A stretch of 53,470 bases of DNA from Gemella haemolysans (GTDB taxonomy: Bacteria; Bacillota; Bacilli; Staphylococcales; Gemellaceae), in the NCBI RefSeq assembly GCF_001553035.1, contig NZ_KQ959936.1:1-53470 (forward strand). Direction: 5' to 3'. Each line of letters starts with the position of its first letter. Positions within the stretch are counted from its first letter, which is position 1. The position numbers and the translations under genes are program-made. A model generated the notes under the pieces. That model was not told where the DNA came from. It saw nothing but the letters and a program-made list of their open reading frames with translations, and ran no database searches. Shown here piece by piece: positions 36,702 to 46,202 of the stretch.

Positions 36702-37652
36702 ATGCTTGTAGATAAACCATTAAAGCTGTTTTCATTAAATGCTAATATTCCATTAGCACAACAAGTAGCGAAGTCACTAGGAGTAGAGTTAAGTAAATGT
36801 AGTGTAAAAAAATTCAGTGACGGAGAGGTTTCAATTAATATAGAGGAAAGTGTACGTGGTAGCGAAGTATTCGTATTACAATCAACTAGTGGACCTGTAA
36901 ATGACAACTTGATGACTTTATTAATTATGATAGATGCACTTAAACGTGCTTCAGTGGACACTATTAACGTTGTAATTCCATATTATGGATATGCACGTCA
37001 AGATAGGAAAGCAAGAAGTCGTGAACCAATTACTGCTAAACTAGTAGCTAACTTATTAGAAGTAGCAGGAGCAAATCGTATAATTGCATTAGATCTTCAC
37101 GCTCTTCAAATTCAAGGTTTCTTTGACATTCCAGTTGATCACCTTATGTGTGTACCAATTATTGCGAAATATTTTAAAGAAAAACTTCCAGATATGGAAG
37201 AAGTGGTTGTTGTATCACCTGACCACGGTGGTGTAACACGTGCTAGAAAACTAGCAGATGCATTAAATACACCAATCGCAATTATCGATAAGAGAAGACC
37301 AAAACCAAATGTTGCTGAAGTTATGAATATTGTAGGTAACATTGAAGGAAAAACATGTATCCTTATAGATGATATTATCGATACAGCAGGAACTATTACT
37401 TTAGGAGCGCAAGCACTTAAAGATAGAGGAGCAAAAGAAGTTTATGCAAGTTGCTCACATGCTGTGTTAAGTGGACAAGCATTAGATAGAATTGAAAATT
37501 CTCCAATTAAAGAATTAGTATATGCTAACACAATAGATATACCAGAAGAGAAAAAATTAGATAAAATGGTACCGTTATGTGTAGGTGATTTAATAGCTAA
37601 AGCTATTTACAAAATCCACAATAACGAGCCTGTAAGTGTTCTTTTTGAATAA
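36702..37652 (+). CDS. prs: Ribose-phosphate pyrophosphokinase
   Basis: The 316-residue class I enzyme makes PRPP from ribose-5-phosphate and ATP. It shows [16 protein letters not shown] (about 38-53), the [10 protein letters not shown] flexible loop (about 93-102), [17 protein letters not shown] (about 128-144) and the PRPP loop [13 protein letters not shown] (about 217-229). PRPP feeds purine, pyrimidine, NAD, His and Trp synthesis. AAGGAG precedes the ATG. It is followed by pth and mfd, a conserved order in Firmicutes. Confidence 0.97.
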   Translation: MLVDKPLKLFSLNANIPLAQQVAKSLGVELSKCSVKKFSDGEVSINIEESVRGSEVFVLQSTSGPVNDNLMTLLIMIDALKRASVDTINVVIPYYGYARQDRKARSREPITAKLVANLLEVAGANRIIALDLHALQIQGFFDIPVDHLMCVPIIAKYFKEKLPDMEEVVVVSPDHGGVTRARKLADALNTPIAIIDKRRPKPNVAEVMNIVGNIEGKTCILIDDIIDTAGTITLGAQALKDRGAKEVYASCSHAVLSGQALDRIENSPIKELVYANTIDIPEEKKLDKMVPLCVGDLIAKAIYKIHNNEPVSVLFE

Positions 37653-37669
37653 TAATTAATTAAATTAAA

Positions 37670-37706
37670 CTTAGAGAAGGCAGCGGAGTCCGTTGCCTTC
37701 TTTAAG
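37670..37706 (+). terminator. Probable prs terminator
   Basis: CTTAGAGAAGGCA-CGG and CCG-TGCCTTCT-TAAG form a strong stem but with only three T after the GC-rich part. It may be partly read through into pth. Confidence 0.6.
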
Positions 37707-37747
37707 TCATATTTTCGATAGTAAATAAAATAAAGAGAGGATAATCT

Positions 37748-38305
37748 ATGAAATTAATAGTTGGATTAGGAAATCCAGGAAAACAATATGAAAATACAAG
37801 GCATAATATTGGTTTTATGGTTCTAGATGAACTAGCAAAATCTTGGAATGTAAGTTTTGATAAAACAAAGTTCAATGCAGAATATGCTATGACATATCAC
37901 AACGGAATTAAATATTTATTAATTAAACCTACGACATATATGAATTTATCTGGAGAAGCAGTAGGGAAGTTTTATGATTATTTTGAAATTGATATAGAAG
38001 ATATTTTGATAATCTATGATGACTTAGATACAAAAACTTCAAACTTTAAACTTAAAGCTAAAGGAAGTAGCGGTGGACATAATGGTATTAAGAGTATAAT
38101 AAGTCACCTTGGAACAGAAAAATTTAATCGATTAAAAATTGGTATTGATAGACCAACTCCACCAATGAAGGTAGTTGATTATGTATTAGGAAGATTTTCA
38201 AAAGATGAAATGATTGAAATTGAAAAGATTTATTCGAAAAGTATAAACTGTATTGAAGATTTTTCTAAAATGAATTTTGTAGATTTGATGAATAAATATA
38301 ATTAG
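37748..38305 (+). CDS. pth: Peptidyl-tRNA hydrolase
   Basis: The 185-residue protein frees tRNA from peptidyl-tRNA dropped by ribosomes. It has LIVGLGNPGKQYENTRHNIGF with the catalytic His (H20), TYMNLSGEAV (about 60-69), the Asp in IYDDLD (about 92), and the SSGGHNGIKS block (about 108-117). Length is standard. It sits between prs and mfd. The AGAGAGGA ribosome site precedes the ATG. Confidence 0.96.
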   Translation: MKLIVGLGNPGKQYENTRHNIGFMVLDELAKSWNVSFDKTKFNAEYAMTYHNGIKYLLIKPTTYMNLSGEAVGKFYDYFEIDIEDILIIYDDLDTKTSNFKLKAKGSSGGHNGIKSIISHLGTEKFNRLKIGIDRPTPPMKVVDYVLGRFSKDEMIEIEKIYSKSINCIEDFSKMNFVDLMNKYN

Positions 38306-38309
38306 AAGA

Positions 38310-38355
38310 ATAAATGCAGCATTAGAGAAAGATAGTTTCCTTTGCTGCTATTTAT
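38310..38355. repeat. Inverted repeat between pth and mfd
   Basis: ATAAATGCAGCA (38310-38321) and TGCTGCTATTTAT (38343-38355) pair around a 21-nt loop. There is no T run, so it looks like an mRNA processing or stabilising stem and not a terminator. Confidence 0.4.
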
Positions 38356-38372
38356 CGTGGAAAGGAGCGTAT

Positions 38373-41300
38373 ATGATAAAAAATAGTCTGTTAGAAATAG
38401 TTGATTTACAATTTGAAAAAAAACATAAAAATATAGGAATTTACGGACAAAATATAACAACACGTGCTTTAGAGATATATAATGAGTATAAACAAAGTGA
38501 TAAGACTATTGTTGTGTTATCGCAAAGTAAAGCTGAGGCTGAAGAGTTATTTGCAATTTTAAGTGATTTCGAGGAAGAAACTTATATTTATCCAGAAATC
38601 GATATACTAAAACGACATACATCTAAAAGTAATGATCTAGTCCAAAATTCGATAAAAGTACTTGAAAACTTAGTTCATAATATACAAAGCATAATTATTA
38701 TTCCAATAGAAGCTATATATAGAACGGTAAAAAATCCTAGTGATTTCAAAAATAATAGTTTTGAAATTAATGAGGATACTGTTATAAGTTTTGATGAATT
38801 ACAAAGAAAACTTGTAAATATGGGGTATAGAAGAGTTGAAAGTGTTGATGTAGTTGGAGAATTTTCTAAAAGAGGTAGTATAGTTGATATTTTTAGTCCT
38901 CTAAGTGAAAAGCCGATACGATTAGATTTCTTTGATGATGAGCTTGATAGTATGAGGATTTTTGATGAAATTACTCAACGATCTCTAGATAGAATTGATA
39001 GTGCAGTTATTTATCCGACAAGTGATTTTTTCCTTACTTCTGAAGAAAAAGATATAGTTGTAGAAAGAGTACTTGCTAAGTTGGATGATAAAAAAATACA
39101 AAAAGATGAGAATTATCAAGAGATTAGCACTTATCTTAAGGAAAAAGTAGAAATCTATAAAGCAACAGGAGATTTCAGTGACTTAGAGAGTTTCTCGAAT
39201 TTAATTTATGAAAATACGTATAGTATTGCTGATTATTTAAACGATGATACTATAGTATTCTATGATAATTATCATAAAATATTAGAAAAAATAGAAGGAT
39301 TAAGAGAGTATTTTTTAACAAGTTTACAGGAGATAAATAGAAGTTATATTTATCAAGATGTAATAGATAATATAGCATTTGAAAAAATTCAAAATTTAGA
39401 TATTAGAAAATACTACTTATCTACTTTAAAGCTAAATGACAAGATTATAGAGAAAAACTATAACTTAGATATAATCGACTTGGCTTATTATTCAAGTGAA
39501 GAGTATTTAGCTAAAGAAATTAGAGAGAAGATTACAGATAATTACAAAGTAATTATCTCATTAAACACACAGAAACAAAAAGATTATGTTGAGAAAGTGT
39601 TATTTGATAATTATTTTTATGATGATATTTATTACGGTGTTAAAGAAGGGAAAATTTTTATTGATGTAAATAAATATCACCTTAAGGGATTAGAGGATAG
39701 AAAAAATAAAATATTCTTATTAACGCCACGTGAACTATTTACAGAAGAAGAAAGAAAAAAAAGACGTGTAAAGTTCAAGTATACAAATTCAGAAAAAATA
39801 AGAAACTATCAAGAACTGAATATTGGGGATTATATTGTTCATGTTAGTCACGGAATTGGCTTATATGAAGGTATTGAGAATGTAGAAGTAGGGGGAGTAT
39901 TTAAAGACTTTTTAAAAATTGTTTATGATGGTGGGGATATTATTTATGTAGATATAAATAATATGAACTATATTCAAAAATATACCGCTTCTACTGATAA
40001 TAGAAAACCCGCATTAAATAAACTTGGTACTAAAAATTGGCAGAAGACTAAGAGCAGAGTTCGTAAAGAAATTGAGGATATATCTGAAGATCTTATTAAG
40101 TTATATATTAAACGTGAATTGAGTTCAGGTTATGCGTACAGTATTGATGGAAGCTTGCAAGCTGAATTTGAAGCAGATTTTTCATTTGCTCCTACTGAAG
40201 ATCAGGTAAAAGCTACTGAAGAGATTAAGAGAGATATGGAAAAAGAACGCCCGATGGATAGATTGTTATGTGGGGACGTTGGATTTGGTAAGACAGAAGT
40301 AGCGATGAGGGTTGCATTTAAAGCTGTTACTGATAATAAACAAGTAGCTGTTTTAGTACCAACAACACTACTTGCTGAACAACACTATGATAACTTTATA
40401 AGTAGATTTGCGAATTTCCCTATTAATATAGAGGTAGTAAGCAGATTTAAATCTGCAAAAGATATTACTGAGATTTGTAAAAAGCTAGAAGAAGGAAAAA
40501 TAGATATTATCGTTGGAACGCATAAACTACTAAATGATAAATTTAAATATAAAGATTTAGGCTTATTGATAATAGATGAAGAGCAACGTTTTGGAGTTAA
40601 ACACAAAGAAAAAATTAAACATCTTAAAAATACTGTTGATGTATTAACTCTTAGTGCCACACCAATTCCAAGAACACTTCATATGAGTTTAATTGGAATT
40701 AGGGATTTATCTGTAATAGAGACACCACCAAGAGAACGTCAACCTATCCAGACATTCGTAACAGCTCAGAATAAAATGGTTATTAAAGAAGCGGTTATGA
40801 ATGAGGTAAATCGCGGAGGACAAGTTTTCTATGTTTATAATAGAGTAGAGACAATCGATGAGAAGTATTTAGAGCTAAAAAGATTATTACCTGATATTAA
40901 CATAGCGTATGCACATGGTCGCATGAGTCAAAGGGAACTTGAGAATATTATGACAGATGTTATAGATAGAAAATATGATATGTTAATTTCGACTACTATT
41001 ATAGAAACTGGTATTGATATTTCAAATGTAAATACACTAATAGTAGAGGATGCTGATCGTTTTGGACTAAGTCAGTTGTATCAACTTCGTGGACGAGTTG
41101 GACGTAGTAGTAGAGAAGCTTATGCTTACTTAATGTACGAACCGTTTAAGTCGCTAACTGAAAACTCGGAGAAAAGATTATCAGCGATTAAGAATTTTAC
41201 TTCTCTAGGAAGTGGATTCAAGATTGCCATGCAGGACTTATCTATTCGAGGAGCAGGTGATGTTCTAGGTGGAAGACAACATGGATTTATCGACTCAGTT

Positions 41301-41924
41301 GGTTATACGTTATATTCTCAAATGTTAGAACAAGAAATTCAAGCTAAAAAAGGTATTTTAGAACCGTTATTAGAGCAGGATAGAACTCAAGATGTGAGTT
41401 ATTATGAAAATATAATCAAAGAAGCTGCTCCGAAAATTAAAAAAGATATTTTTGAAGTTGAAACAGATGACCTAGAGATTAAACTTAATGTAGATGCCTT
41501 TATTCCAAAAGAATATATCTCTAATGATGCAGATAAAATAGACTTCTATAAGAGATTGAATAATGTTGTTAGTGATGAAGAAATAGAAAGTATCGTGGAA
41601 GATTTAATAGATAGATTCTCTGATTTTGGAGAAGAAGTAAATAATCTAATAGATATTTGTTATTTAAAAGTTATAGCGAAAAATACTATGGTTACTAGTA
41701 TAAAAGAATTAGCCAATAAAGTTGTTATAACATTCGATAAAGAAATTATGAATAACCTAAAAGGAAAAGAATTATTTACTGCATTAACTCCTCATAAAGA
41801 TACACGTATTATTGCAAAGGATGGATTTTTCTTAGAAATTGATAAAAAAGAAAGATATACTATTAGACGTATTAGAGAAATGCTTACTTTAGTAAATAGT
41901 AATTTGGAGGCTACGTATGAATAA
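38373..41924 (+). CDS. mfd: Transcription-repair coupling factor
   Basis: The 1183-residue protein removes RNA polymerase stalled at DNA lesions and recruits UvrA. Order: UvrB-like N-terminal part (about 1-350), RNA-polymerase interacting domain (about 485-560, GDYIVHVSHGIGLYEGIE), superfamily-2 translocase with GDVGFGKTE (about 634-642), DEEQ (735-738), LSATPIPRTLHMS and QLRGRVGRS, then the C-terminal TRCF domain (about 1030-1130). Length is slightly above the usual 1150-1180. AAAGGAGCG precedes the ATG. Its 3' end overlaps tag by 8 nt. Confidence 0.97.
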   Translation: MIKNSLLEIVDLQFEKKHKNIGIYGQNITTRALEIYNEYKQSDKTIVVLSQSKAEAEELFAILSDFEEETYIYPEIDILKRHTSKSNDLVQNSIKVLENLVHNIQSIIIIPIEAIYRTVKNPSDFKNNSFEINEDTVISFDELQRKLVNMGYRRVESVDVVGEFSKRGSIVDIFSPLSEKPIRLDFFDDELDSMRIFDEITQRSLDRIDSAVIYPTSDFFLTSEEKDIVVERVLAKLDDKKIQKDENYQEISTYLKEKVEIYKATGDFSDLESFSNLIYENTYSIADYLNDDTIVFYDNYHKILEKIEGLREYFLTSLQEINRSYIYQDVIDNIAFEKIQNLDIRKYYLSTLKLNDKIIEKNYNLDIIDLAYYSSEEYLAKEIREKITDNYKVIISLNTQKQKDYVEKVLFDNYFYDDIYYGVKEGKIFIDVNKYHLKGLEDRKNKIFLLTPRELFTEEERKKRRVKFKYTNSEKIRNYQELNIGDYIVHVSHGIGLYEGIENVEVGGVFKDFLKIVYDGGDIIYVDINNMNYIQKYTASTDNRKPALNKLGTKNWQKTKSRVRKEIEDISEDLIKLYIKRELSSGYAYSIDGSLQAEFEADFSFAPTEDQVKATEEIKRDMEKERPMDRLLCGDVGFGKTEVAMRVAFKAVTDNKQVAVLVPTTLLAEQHYDNFISRFANFPINIEVVSRFKSAKDITEICKKLEEGKIDIIVGTHKLLNDKFKYKDLGLLIIDEEQRFGVKHKEKIKHLKNTVDVLTLSATPIPRTLHMSLIGIRDLSVIETPPRERQPIQTFVTAQNKMVIKEAVMNEVNRGGQVFYVYNRVETIDEKYLELKRLLPDINIAYAHGRMSQRELENIMTDVIDRKYDMLISTTIIETGIDISNVNTLIVEDADRFGLSQLYQLRGRVGRSSREAYAYLMYEPFKSLTENSEKRLSAIKNFTSLGSGFKIAMQDLSIRGAGDVLGGRQHGFIDSVGYTLYSQMLEQEIQAKKGILEPLLEQDRTQDVSYYENIIKEAAPKIKKDIFEVETDDLEIKLNVDAFIPKEYISNDADKIDFYKRLNNVVSDEEIESIVEDLIDRFSDFGEEVNNLIDICYLKVIAKNTMVTSIKELANKVVITFDKEIMNNLKGKELFTALTPHKDTRIIAKDGFFLEIDKKERYTIRRIREMLTLVNSNLEATYE

Positions 41925-42480
41925 ACATAGATGTCCGTGGGCAAAAGATCCCTTAGAAATTGAATATCATGATAATGAGTGGGGAAGAGAAACTCATGAC
42001 GATCAAACGTTATTCGAGTACTTAGTATTAGAAGGTATGCAAGCTGGGTTAAGTTGGTCACTAGTATTAAAAAAACGCGAGAATTTTAAACGAGTTTTTA
42101 ATAATTTTGATTATAATATTTGTGCAAATTATACAGATGAATATTTAGAATCATTAAGAGAAGATGAAAGTATAATAAGAAATAAATTGAAAATCTATTC
42201 TGTTAGAAAAAATGCTATTGCATTTATCAAAGTACAAAAAGAGTTTGGAAGTTTTGATAAATATATCTGGAGTTTTATAAACTATAAAAAAATTAATAAT
42301 AAATTAACAAGCTATAAAGATGCACTAAGTGAATCTGAGCTTTCTATAAAAATTAGTAAAGATTTGAAAAAAAGAGGATTTAATTTTGTAGGTGGTACTA
42401 TTATCTATAGCTATTTACAAGCGATTGGAATGATAAATGATCATGAAAAGGGATGTTTTTGTTATGAAGAATGCTGTTAG
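41917..42480 (+). CDS. tag: DNA-3-methyladenine glycosylase I
   Basis: The 187-residue enzyme excises 3-methyladenine from alkylated DNA. Its zinc site is visible in HRCPWAKD (C6), EYHDNEWG (H19) and the C-terminal NDHEKGCFCYEECC. The LEGMQAGLSW block near 44-53 and the HhH-like core are conserved. The GGAGG ribosome site lies inside mfd and the start overlaps its end, so translation is coupled to mfd, joining two repair functions. Confidence 0.95.
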   Translation: MNKHRCPWAKDPLEIEYHDNEWGRETHDDQTLFEYLVLEGMQAGLSWSLVLKKRENFKRVFNNFDYNICANYTDEYLESLREDESIIRNKLKIYSVRKNAIAFIKVQKEFGSFDKYIWSFINYKKINNKLTSYKDALSESELSIKISKDLKKRGFNFVGGTIIYSYLQAIGMINDHEKGCFCYEECC

Positions 42481-42547
42481 TAAATAAATAATGTAGTTAA
42501 TATCATAAGTTTATTTACTTAGCTCATAGATGAAATCCAGATATAGC

Positions 42548-42576
42548 TTTACTTTAAATAAAATAACGTCTATAAT
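42548..42576 (+). promoter_or_regulatory. Promoter of the grpB-like/murB pair
   Basis: TTTACT (42548-42553), 17 nt, TATAAT (42571-42576), 38 nt before the start codon. Confidence 0.6.
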
Positions 42577-42613
42577 AGATTAGGATATTTAATTACAAGA
42601 TTGGATTTTATAA

Positions 42614-43135
42614 ATGGATAAGAGAATTGTTAAAATTGAAGAAATAAAAGACAATGAGGTCTTTGTAAGCATATTTTTAGAAGAAATAAAAAAAATACAA
42701 GAAATCCCAAAAATGCCGAAATGTGAGTTTTTACATATTGGAGCCACTAGTACTACACAGGTGTTGGGAGAAAAAATTGTAGATATTCTTGTTGTTGTTG
42801 AGAATTTACATGAAATAACTACATTTGATGAAAAAAGATTAAACAATATAGGATATCACAGAATTGCTCATAATGGAATAAAAGGGGTAATTAAGTACGC
42901 AAGAATAACTGATTATCTAACAGTGAGTTACGATGTAGTCCTAAATGTTGTTCAACGTGATACAGCAGTACACAAAGATTTTATAAAAGCTAGAGCTGTT
43001 TTTAGTAATGATAAGCTAAAAGATGACTATAATTCATTCAAAAATATGAACAAAGAACTTTCATTTAAAGATTATTTAGCACAAAAATTAATATTTATAA
43101 ATGAAATTTTAAAAAGGATTGAAACTAATGATTAA
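42614..43135 (+). CDS. GrpB-family nucleotidyltransferase-like protein (UPF0157)
   Basis: The 173-residue protein has the GrpB-family core FLHIGATSTTQVLGEKIVDI (about 37-56), the counterpart of the HIGSTxVPGLxxKPIID block, then VVVENL. The family belongs to the nucleotidyltransferase fold but members are poorly characterised; proposed links are to CoA kinase fusions. It is coupled to murB by an 8-nt overlap. The ribosome site is weak. Confidence 0.8.
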   Translation: MDKRIVKIEEIKDNEVFVSIFLEEIKKIQEIPKMPKCEFLHIGATSTTQVLGEKIVDILVVVENLHEITTFDEKRLNNIGYHRIAHNGIKGVIKYARITDYLTVSYDVVLNVVQRDTAVHKDFIKARAVFSNDKLKDDYNSFKNMNKELSFKDYLAQKLIFINEILKRIETND

Positions 43136-44030
43136 AATAAAAAATATTGAAGATATTCTTCAAAGTAGTGAAGTATTATATAACGAACCTTTAAGAAATT
43201 ATAGTTTTACAAAAACAGGTGGTAATGCTGAGATTTTAGTGAAAATAAATAATGAAAAAGATTTACAAAATGTAATAGCATATAGCAATAAAAATAATAT
43301 TGAATTGACTATACTAGGTAATGGTTCAAATGTATTAATTTCTGATAGTGGAATTCAAGGAATAGTAGCTTTAACTAGTGATATGAATGATATAGAGTTA
43401 CTAGAAGGTGATGTTATTTCTTGTTATGCCGGGTTAACATTAAAAGAGCTTACTGATTTTTGTATTGAAAATAGCCTAACTAATCTTGAATTCTCATGTG
43501 GGATTCCAGGTAGTGTTGGTGGAGCAATCTTCATGAATGCTGGAGCATACGGTGGTGAAATGAAAGAAGTAGTTCAAAAGGTTGAAGTTTTCACTAAAAA
43601 CGGTGAAAAGAAAATATATACTAATGAACAAATGGAATTTTCATATAGACATTCAGTAATTCAGGAAACTAAGGAAATTATTTCTAAAGTTTATTTCCAA
43701 ATGAAAAAAGGAAACAAAGAAGAAATTGTCTCTAAAGTAGAAGAATTGAATAAAATGCGCTCTGATAAGCAACCTTTAGAATACCCTTCATGTGGTTCTG
43801 TATTTAAACGACCAGAAGGATACTTCGCAGGAAAATTAATCCAAGATGCCGGACTACAAGGCTTGACTGTAGGTGGCGCTCAAGTGTCTAAAAAACATGC
43901 AGGATTTATGGTTAATATAAATTCTGCAACTTGTGAAGATTATAAAAATTTAATAAAAGAAGTGCAGAAAAAAGTACTAGAAGACTCAGGGGTTGAACTT
44001 GAGTGTGAAGTTAAAATTTTAGGAGAATAA
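43128..44030 (+). CDS. murB: UDP-N-acetylenolpyruvoylglucosamine reductase
   Basis: The start is ATG 43128, overlapping the previous stop codon and preceded by AAAAAGGA, giving 300 residues. It is the FAD-dependent reductase of peptidoglycan precursor synthesis. It has TGGNAEILVKI, the FAD block LGNGSNVLISDSGIQG, the central CGIPGSVGGAIFMNAGAYG (about 125-143), YRHSVIQE, and GSVFKRPEG with the proton-donor Ser (about 223). The final E in VELECEVKIL is conserved. The gene ends in repeat copy B, whose right end provides a terminator. Confidence 0.97.
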   Translation: MIKIKNIEDILQSSEVLYNEPLRNYSFTKTGGNAEILVKINNEKDLQNVIAYSNKNNIELTILGNGSNVLISDSGIQGIVALTSDMNDIELLEGDVISCYAGLTLKELTDFCIENSLTNLEFSCGIPGSVGGAIFMNAGAYGGEMKEVVQKVEVFTKNGEKKIYTNEQMEFSYRHSVIQETKEIISKVYFQMKKGNKEEIVSKVEELNKMRSDKQPLEYPSCGSVFKRPEGYFAGKLIQDAGLQGLTVGGAQVSKKHAGFMVNINSATCEDYKNLIKEVQKKVLEDSGVELECEVKILGE

Positions 44031-44033
44031 AAA

Positions 44034-44202
44034 GGAGTGACTCAAAAATCGTGATTTCGGAGAAATCGATTTTGTCGAGTCACCCTCGCACAGTTTATTA
44101 GATATCTAAAAAGCTTTTCTAAAGCGCATTTAGATATCAATAAACCACTGCGTCTATGAGTTTACATAGAACTTTGTTAAATTTCAGGGCTGGATTAGCC
44201 CT
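44034..44202 (-). repeat. Dispersed structured repeat, copy B (inverted)
   Basis: This roughly 170-bp block is homologous to copy A (21440-21617) on the opposite strand. On the minus strand its blocks run AGGGCT-AGCCCT hairpin, ATTTAACAAAGTTC, CAGTGGTTTATTGATATC, AAAAGCTTTTTAGATATC, TAATAAACTGTGCG and a long GTGACTCGACAAAATCGATT hairpin. It separates the convergent murB and rarA genes and has a T run outside each end hairpin, so here it serves as a terminator in both directions. Confidence 0.8.
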
Positions 44203-44206
44203 TTTT
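44186..44206 (+). terminator. Terminator hairpin at the end of repeat B for murB
   Basis: AGGGCT, GGATT loop, AGCCCT, followed by TTTTC. It forms the outer hairpin of the repeat. Confidence 0.75.
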
Positions 44207-45454
44207 CTATTTCACATTATCTATAAATTTTTTATATTGCGCTAGATTTTGTTCATTTTTATTATTTGTTTTTGGTGTGTAGAATGTTCTTCCTACTAAG
44301 TTATCAGGAAGATATTGCTGCTTAATATACCCTGTTGGATGGCTGTGTGGATATTGATATCCAACTCCTCGATTCAGTTTATCAGCGCCGTAATAATGTG
44401 CATCTCTCAAGTGATCAGGAATTATGAATTTTGGATTTGTTTTAGTTTCGTGCAGTGCATTGTCAATCGCCATATAAGCACTATTAGATTTTAAGGAAAG
44501 TGCTAGTTGAATAACAGCGTTGGCTAATGGTATTCTTGCTTCGGGTAATCCAAGCATCTTCGCACTTTCAATAGCAGCATGGACAAAAGGCCCGATATTT
44601 GGATTTGCTAGACCGATATCTTCGTAAGCTATAACACTCATTCTTCTATATATAGTGTCTAAATCGCCACTATCAATTAATAATGCTAAGTAGTATAGCG
44701 ATGCATCTACATCGCTGCCACGAATAGATTTTTGGAAAGCACTAATAATATCATAAAAAGCATCTCCATCTTTGTCATAAGCTTTAAATTTTCCTAGAGA
44801 TAAATTTAATAGTTTATCTTTTGTAACGATTTCACCTTCGTTTGATAAATTATATAAAATTTCAAAAGTATTTAATGAGAATCTCAAATCACCAGAAGAG
44901 TTTAGGGCAATTGTTTTAAAAACATCATCTTCTATTTTTAAATCCTTAGGGAATATTTCTTTATTATTTGATATTTTTTTAAGATATTCATAAATGTCAT
45001 CGTTTGAAACTTGTTGTAATTCAAAAATTATTAAACGTGATCTAATTGCAGGATTAACAGTATGATAAGGATTGTTCGTTGTGCAACCAATAACGTATAT
45101 ATTGTCAAACTCGATTTCAGGAAGTAGAATATCTTGCATAGGTTTAGTTAGTCTGTGAAACTCATCGAGTAGTAGAATAACTTTTTTAAATCTTTTTGAC
45201 TCCTCTATTACAGCAGTTAAATCTTTTTTTGTACAATTTACAGCATTCAGTATTTTAAATTTATAGTCTAGTTCATTAGCTAATGCATTAGCGATTGAAG
45301 TTTTTCCAGTTCCAGGGGGACCATATAGAATAAATGAGAACATTTTTTTGCTTTCTACTATTTTAGTAAGAACTTTTCCATCACCAATTAAATGATGTTG
45401 ACTGATAATATCATCGATTCTACTTGGACGTAATTTATTAATAAGTGTTTCCAT
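44207..45454 (-). CDS. rarA: Replication-associated recombination protein A (MgsA/RarA AAA+ ATPase)
   Basis: The 415-residue protein has an AAA+ core with Walker A YGPPGTGKTS (about 44-53), Walker B LLLDEFHR (about 94-101), sensor 1 IGCTTNNPY (about 121-129), and the C-terminal tetramerisation part with IAYEDIGLANP and RDAHYYGADKLNRGVGYQYPHSHP. It acts at stalled replication forks. DEFHR replaces the more usual DEIHR, a conservative change. The start is set by AAAGGAGG on the minus strand. Its 3' end runs into repeat B. Confidence 0.96.
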   Translation of the reverse strand: METLINKLRPSRIDDIISQHHLIGDGKVLTKIVESKKMFSFILYGPPGTGKTSIANALANELDYKFKILNAVNCTKKDLTAVIEESKRFKKVILLLDEFHRLTKPMQDILLPEIEFDNIYVIGCTTNNPYHTVNPAIRSRLIIFELQQVSNDDIYEYLKKISNNKEIFPKDLKIEDDVFKTIALNSSGDLRFSLNTFEILYNLSNEGEIVTKDKLLNLSLGKFKAYDKDGDAFYDIISAFQKSIRGSDVDASLYYLALLIDSGDLDTIYRRMSVIAYEDIGLANPNIGPFVHAAIESAKMLGLPEARIPLANAVIQLALSLKSNSAYMAIDNALHETKTNPKFIIPDHLRDAHYYGADKLNRGVGYQYPHSHPTGYIKQQYLPDNLVGRTFYTPKTNNKNEQNLAQYKKFIDNVK

Positions 45455-45559
45455 GGTTCCTCCTTTAGTTTTATTATATACAATTTATTATATCATAAGA
45501 ATGATTAATGTAGGTAAGAGTTGAATTTAAATCATAGAATATTGTAGAGATAATAAAAT

Positions 45560-45588
45560 TTTACATAATTTGAATTTTATGATAAAAT
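45560..45588 (+). promoter_or_regulatory. ssrA promoter
   Basis: TTTACA (45560-45565), 17 nt, TAAAAT (45583-45588), with an overlapping TATAAT at 45588-45593. Mature tmRNA begins 11-16 nt later, consistent with RNase P trimming. Confidence 0.65.
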
Positions 45589-45604
45589 ATAATAATCACA
45601 ATTA

Positions 45605-45958
45605 GGGGATGTTTAGGATTCGACAGGGATGCTAGTCTTCTTGGTGGCATGTAGGAGGGTTGTCTCCTTTAACAACACATCAGTTAAATATAACTGGCGA
45701 AAAAACAAATTACGCTTTAGCAGCTTAATAAGCTAAAGGCTGATTACTTTGTTTGACTGTGACAAAGCTAATCGGTTCATTCTTAGCAGTCTACGATTTT
45801 TTTCTTCCGTTTGTAGAAAAAAATAAGAGATAAATCAAACTCGTTTTTCATTGCCTGTTTATCGGCTTAAGTGGAGAATTAAATTTAATAGGTAAACTAA
45901 ACATGTAGAAGCTAAGGGGAGGCATTTTTGGACGCGGGTTCAAATCCCGCCATCTCCA
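45605..45958 (+). ncRNA. ssrA: tmRNA
   Basis: The 5' GGGGATGTTTAGGATTCGAC and 3' GCGGGTTCAAATCCCGCCAT are the diagnostic tmRNA ends. GGGGATG (45605-45611) pairs with CATCTCC (45951-45957), and A45958 is the discriminator; CCA is not encoded. The tag frame runs from GGC 45696 to TAA 45726-45728, followed by a second TAA, and encodes GEKTNYALAA; with the charged alanine the tag is AGEKTNYALAA, ending in the ALAA protease signal. tmRNA rescues stalled ribosomes with SmpB (not in this window). An intrinsic terminator follows. Confidence 0.97.
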
Positions 45959-45968
45959 TATAGAATTT

Positions 45969-46010
45969 AAAGAAAGTAAACCTTTTTGGTATTGCTTTCT
46001 TTCTTTTTTT
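45969..46010 (+). terminator. ssrA terminator
   Basis: AAAGAAAG (45969-45976) pairs with CTTTCTTT (45995-46002), followed by C and seven T. Confidence 0.8.
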
Positions 46011-46082
46011 ATTAGGAAAATCTAAGTATATAAATGTTCAAATATAATAATATACTTTACAATTTTTGTATGATATAATATT

Positions 46083-46117
46083 TTGGCCCTTACTTAATAA
46101 ATAGGGGCTAATTTTTC
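46083..46117 (+). terminator. Hairpin with T run in the ssrA-distal scar
   Basis: TGGCCCTTA pairs with TAGGGGCTA (two G-U pairs) and is followed by ATTTTTC. A -10-like TATAAT (46074-46079) precedes it, so a short RNA could start and stop here; this is speculative. Confidence 0.4.
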
Positions 46118-46202
46118 ATTCATTTACTTAAAAAGTTTTTAAATATCACTTGACTCTGCACCTTTTAGAAGGCACAATTGATGATGTAATGTAGCGGATG
46201 TA

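Noticed and set aside
46083-46117. A small RNA gene downstream of ssrA
   Set aside because: There is a -10-like sequence and a hairpin with T run, but the spacing to any -35 is poor and the RNA would be only about 30 nt.
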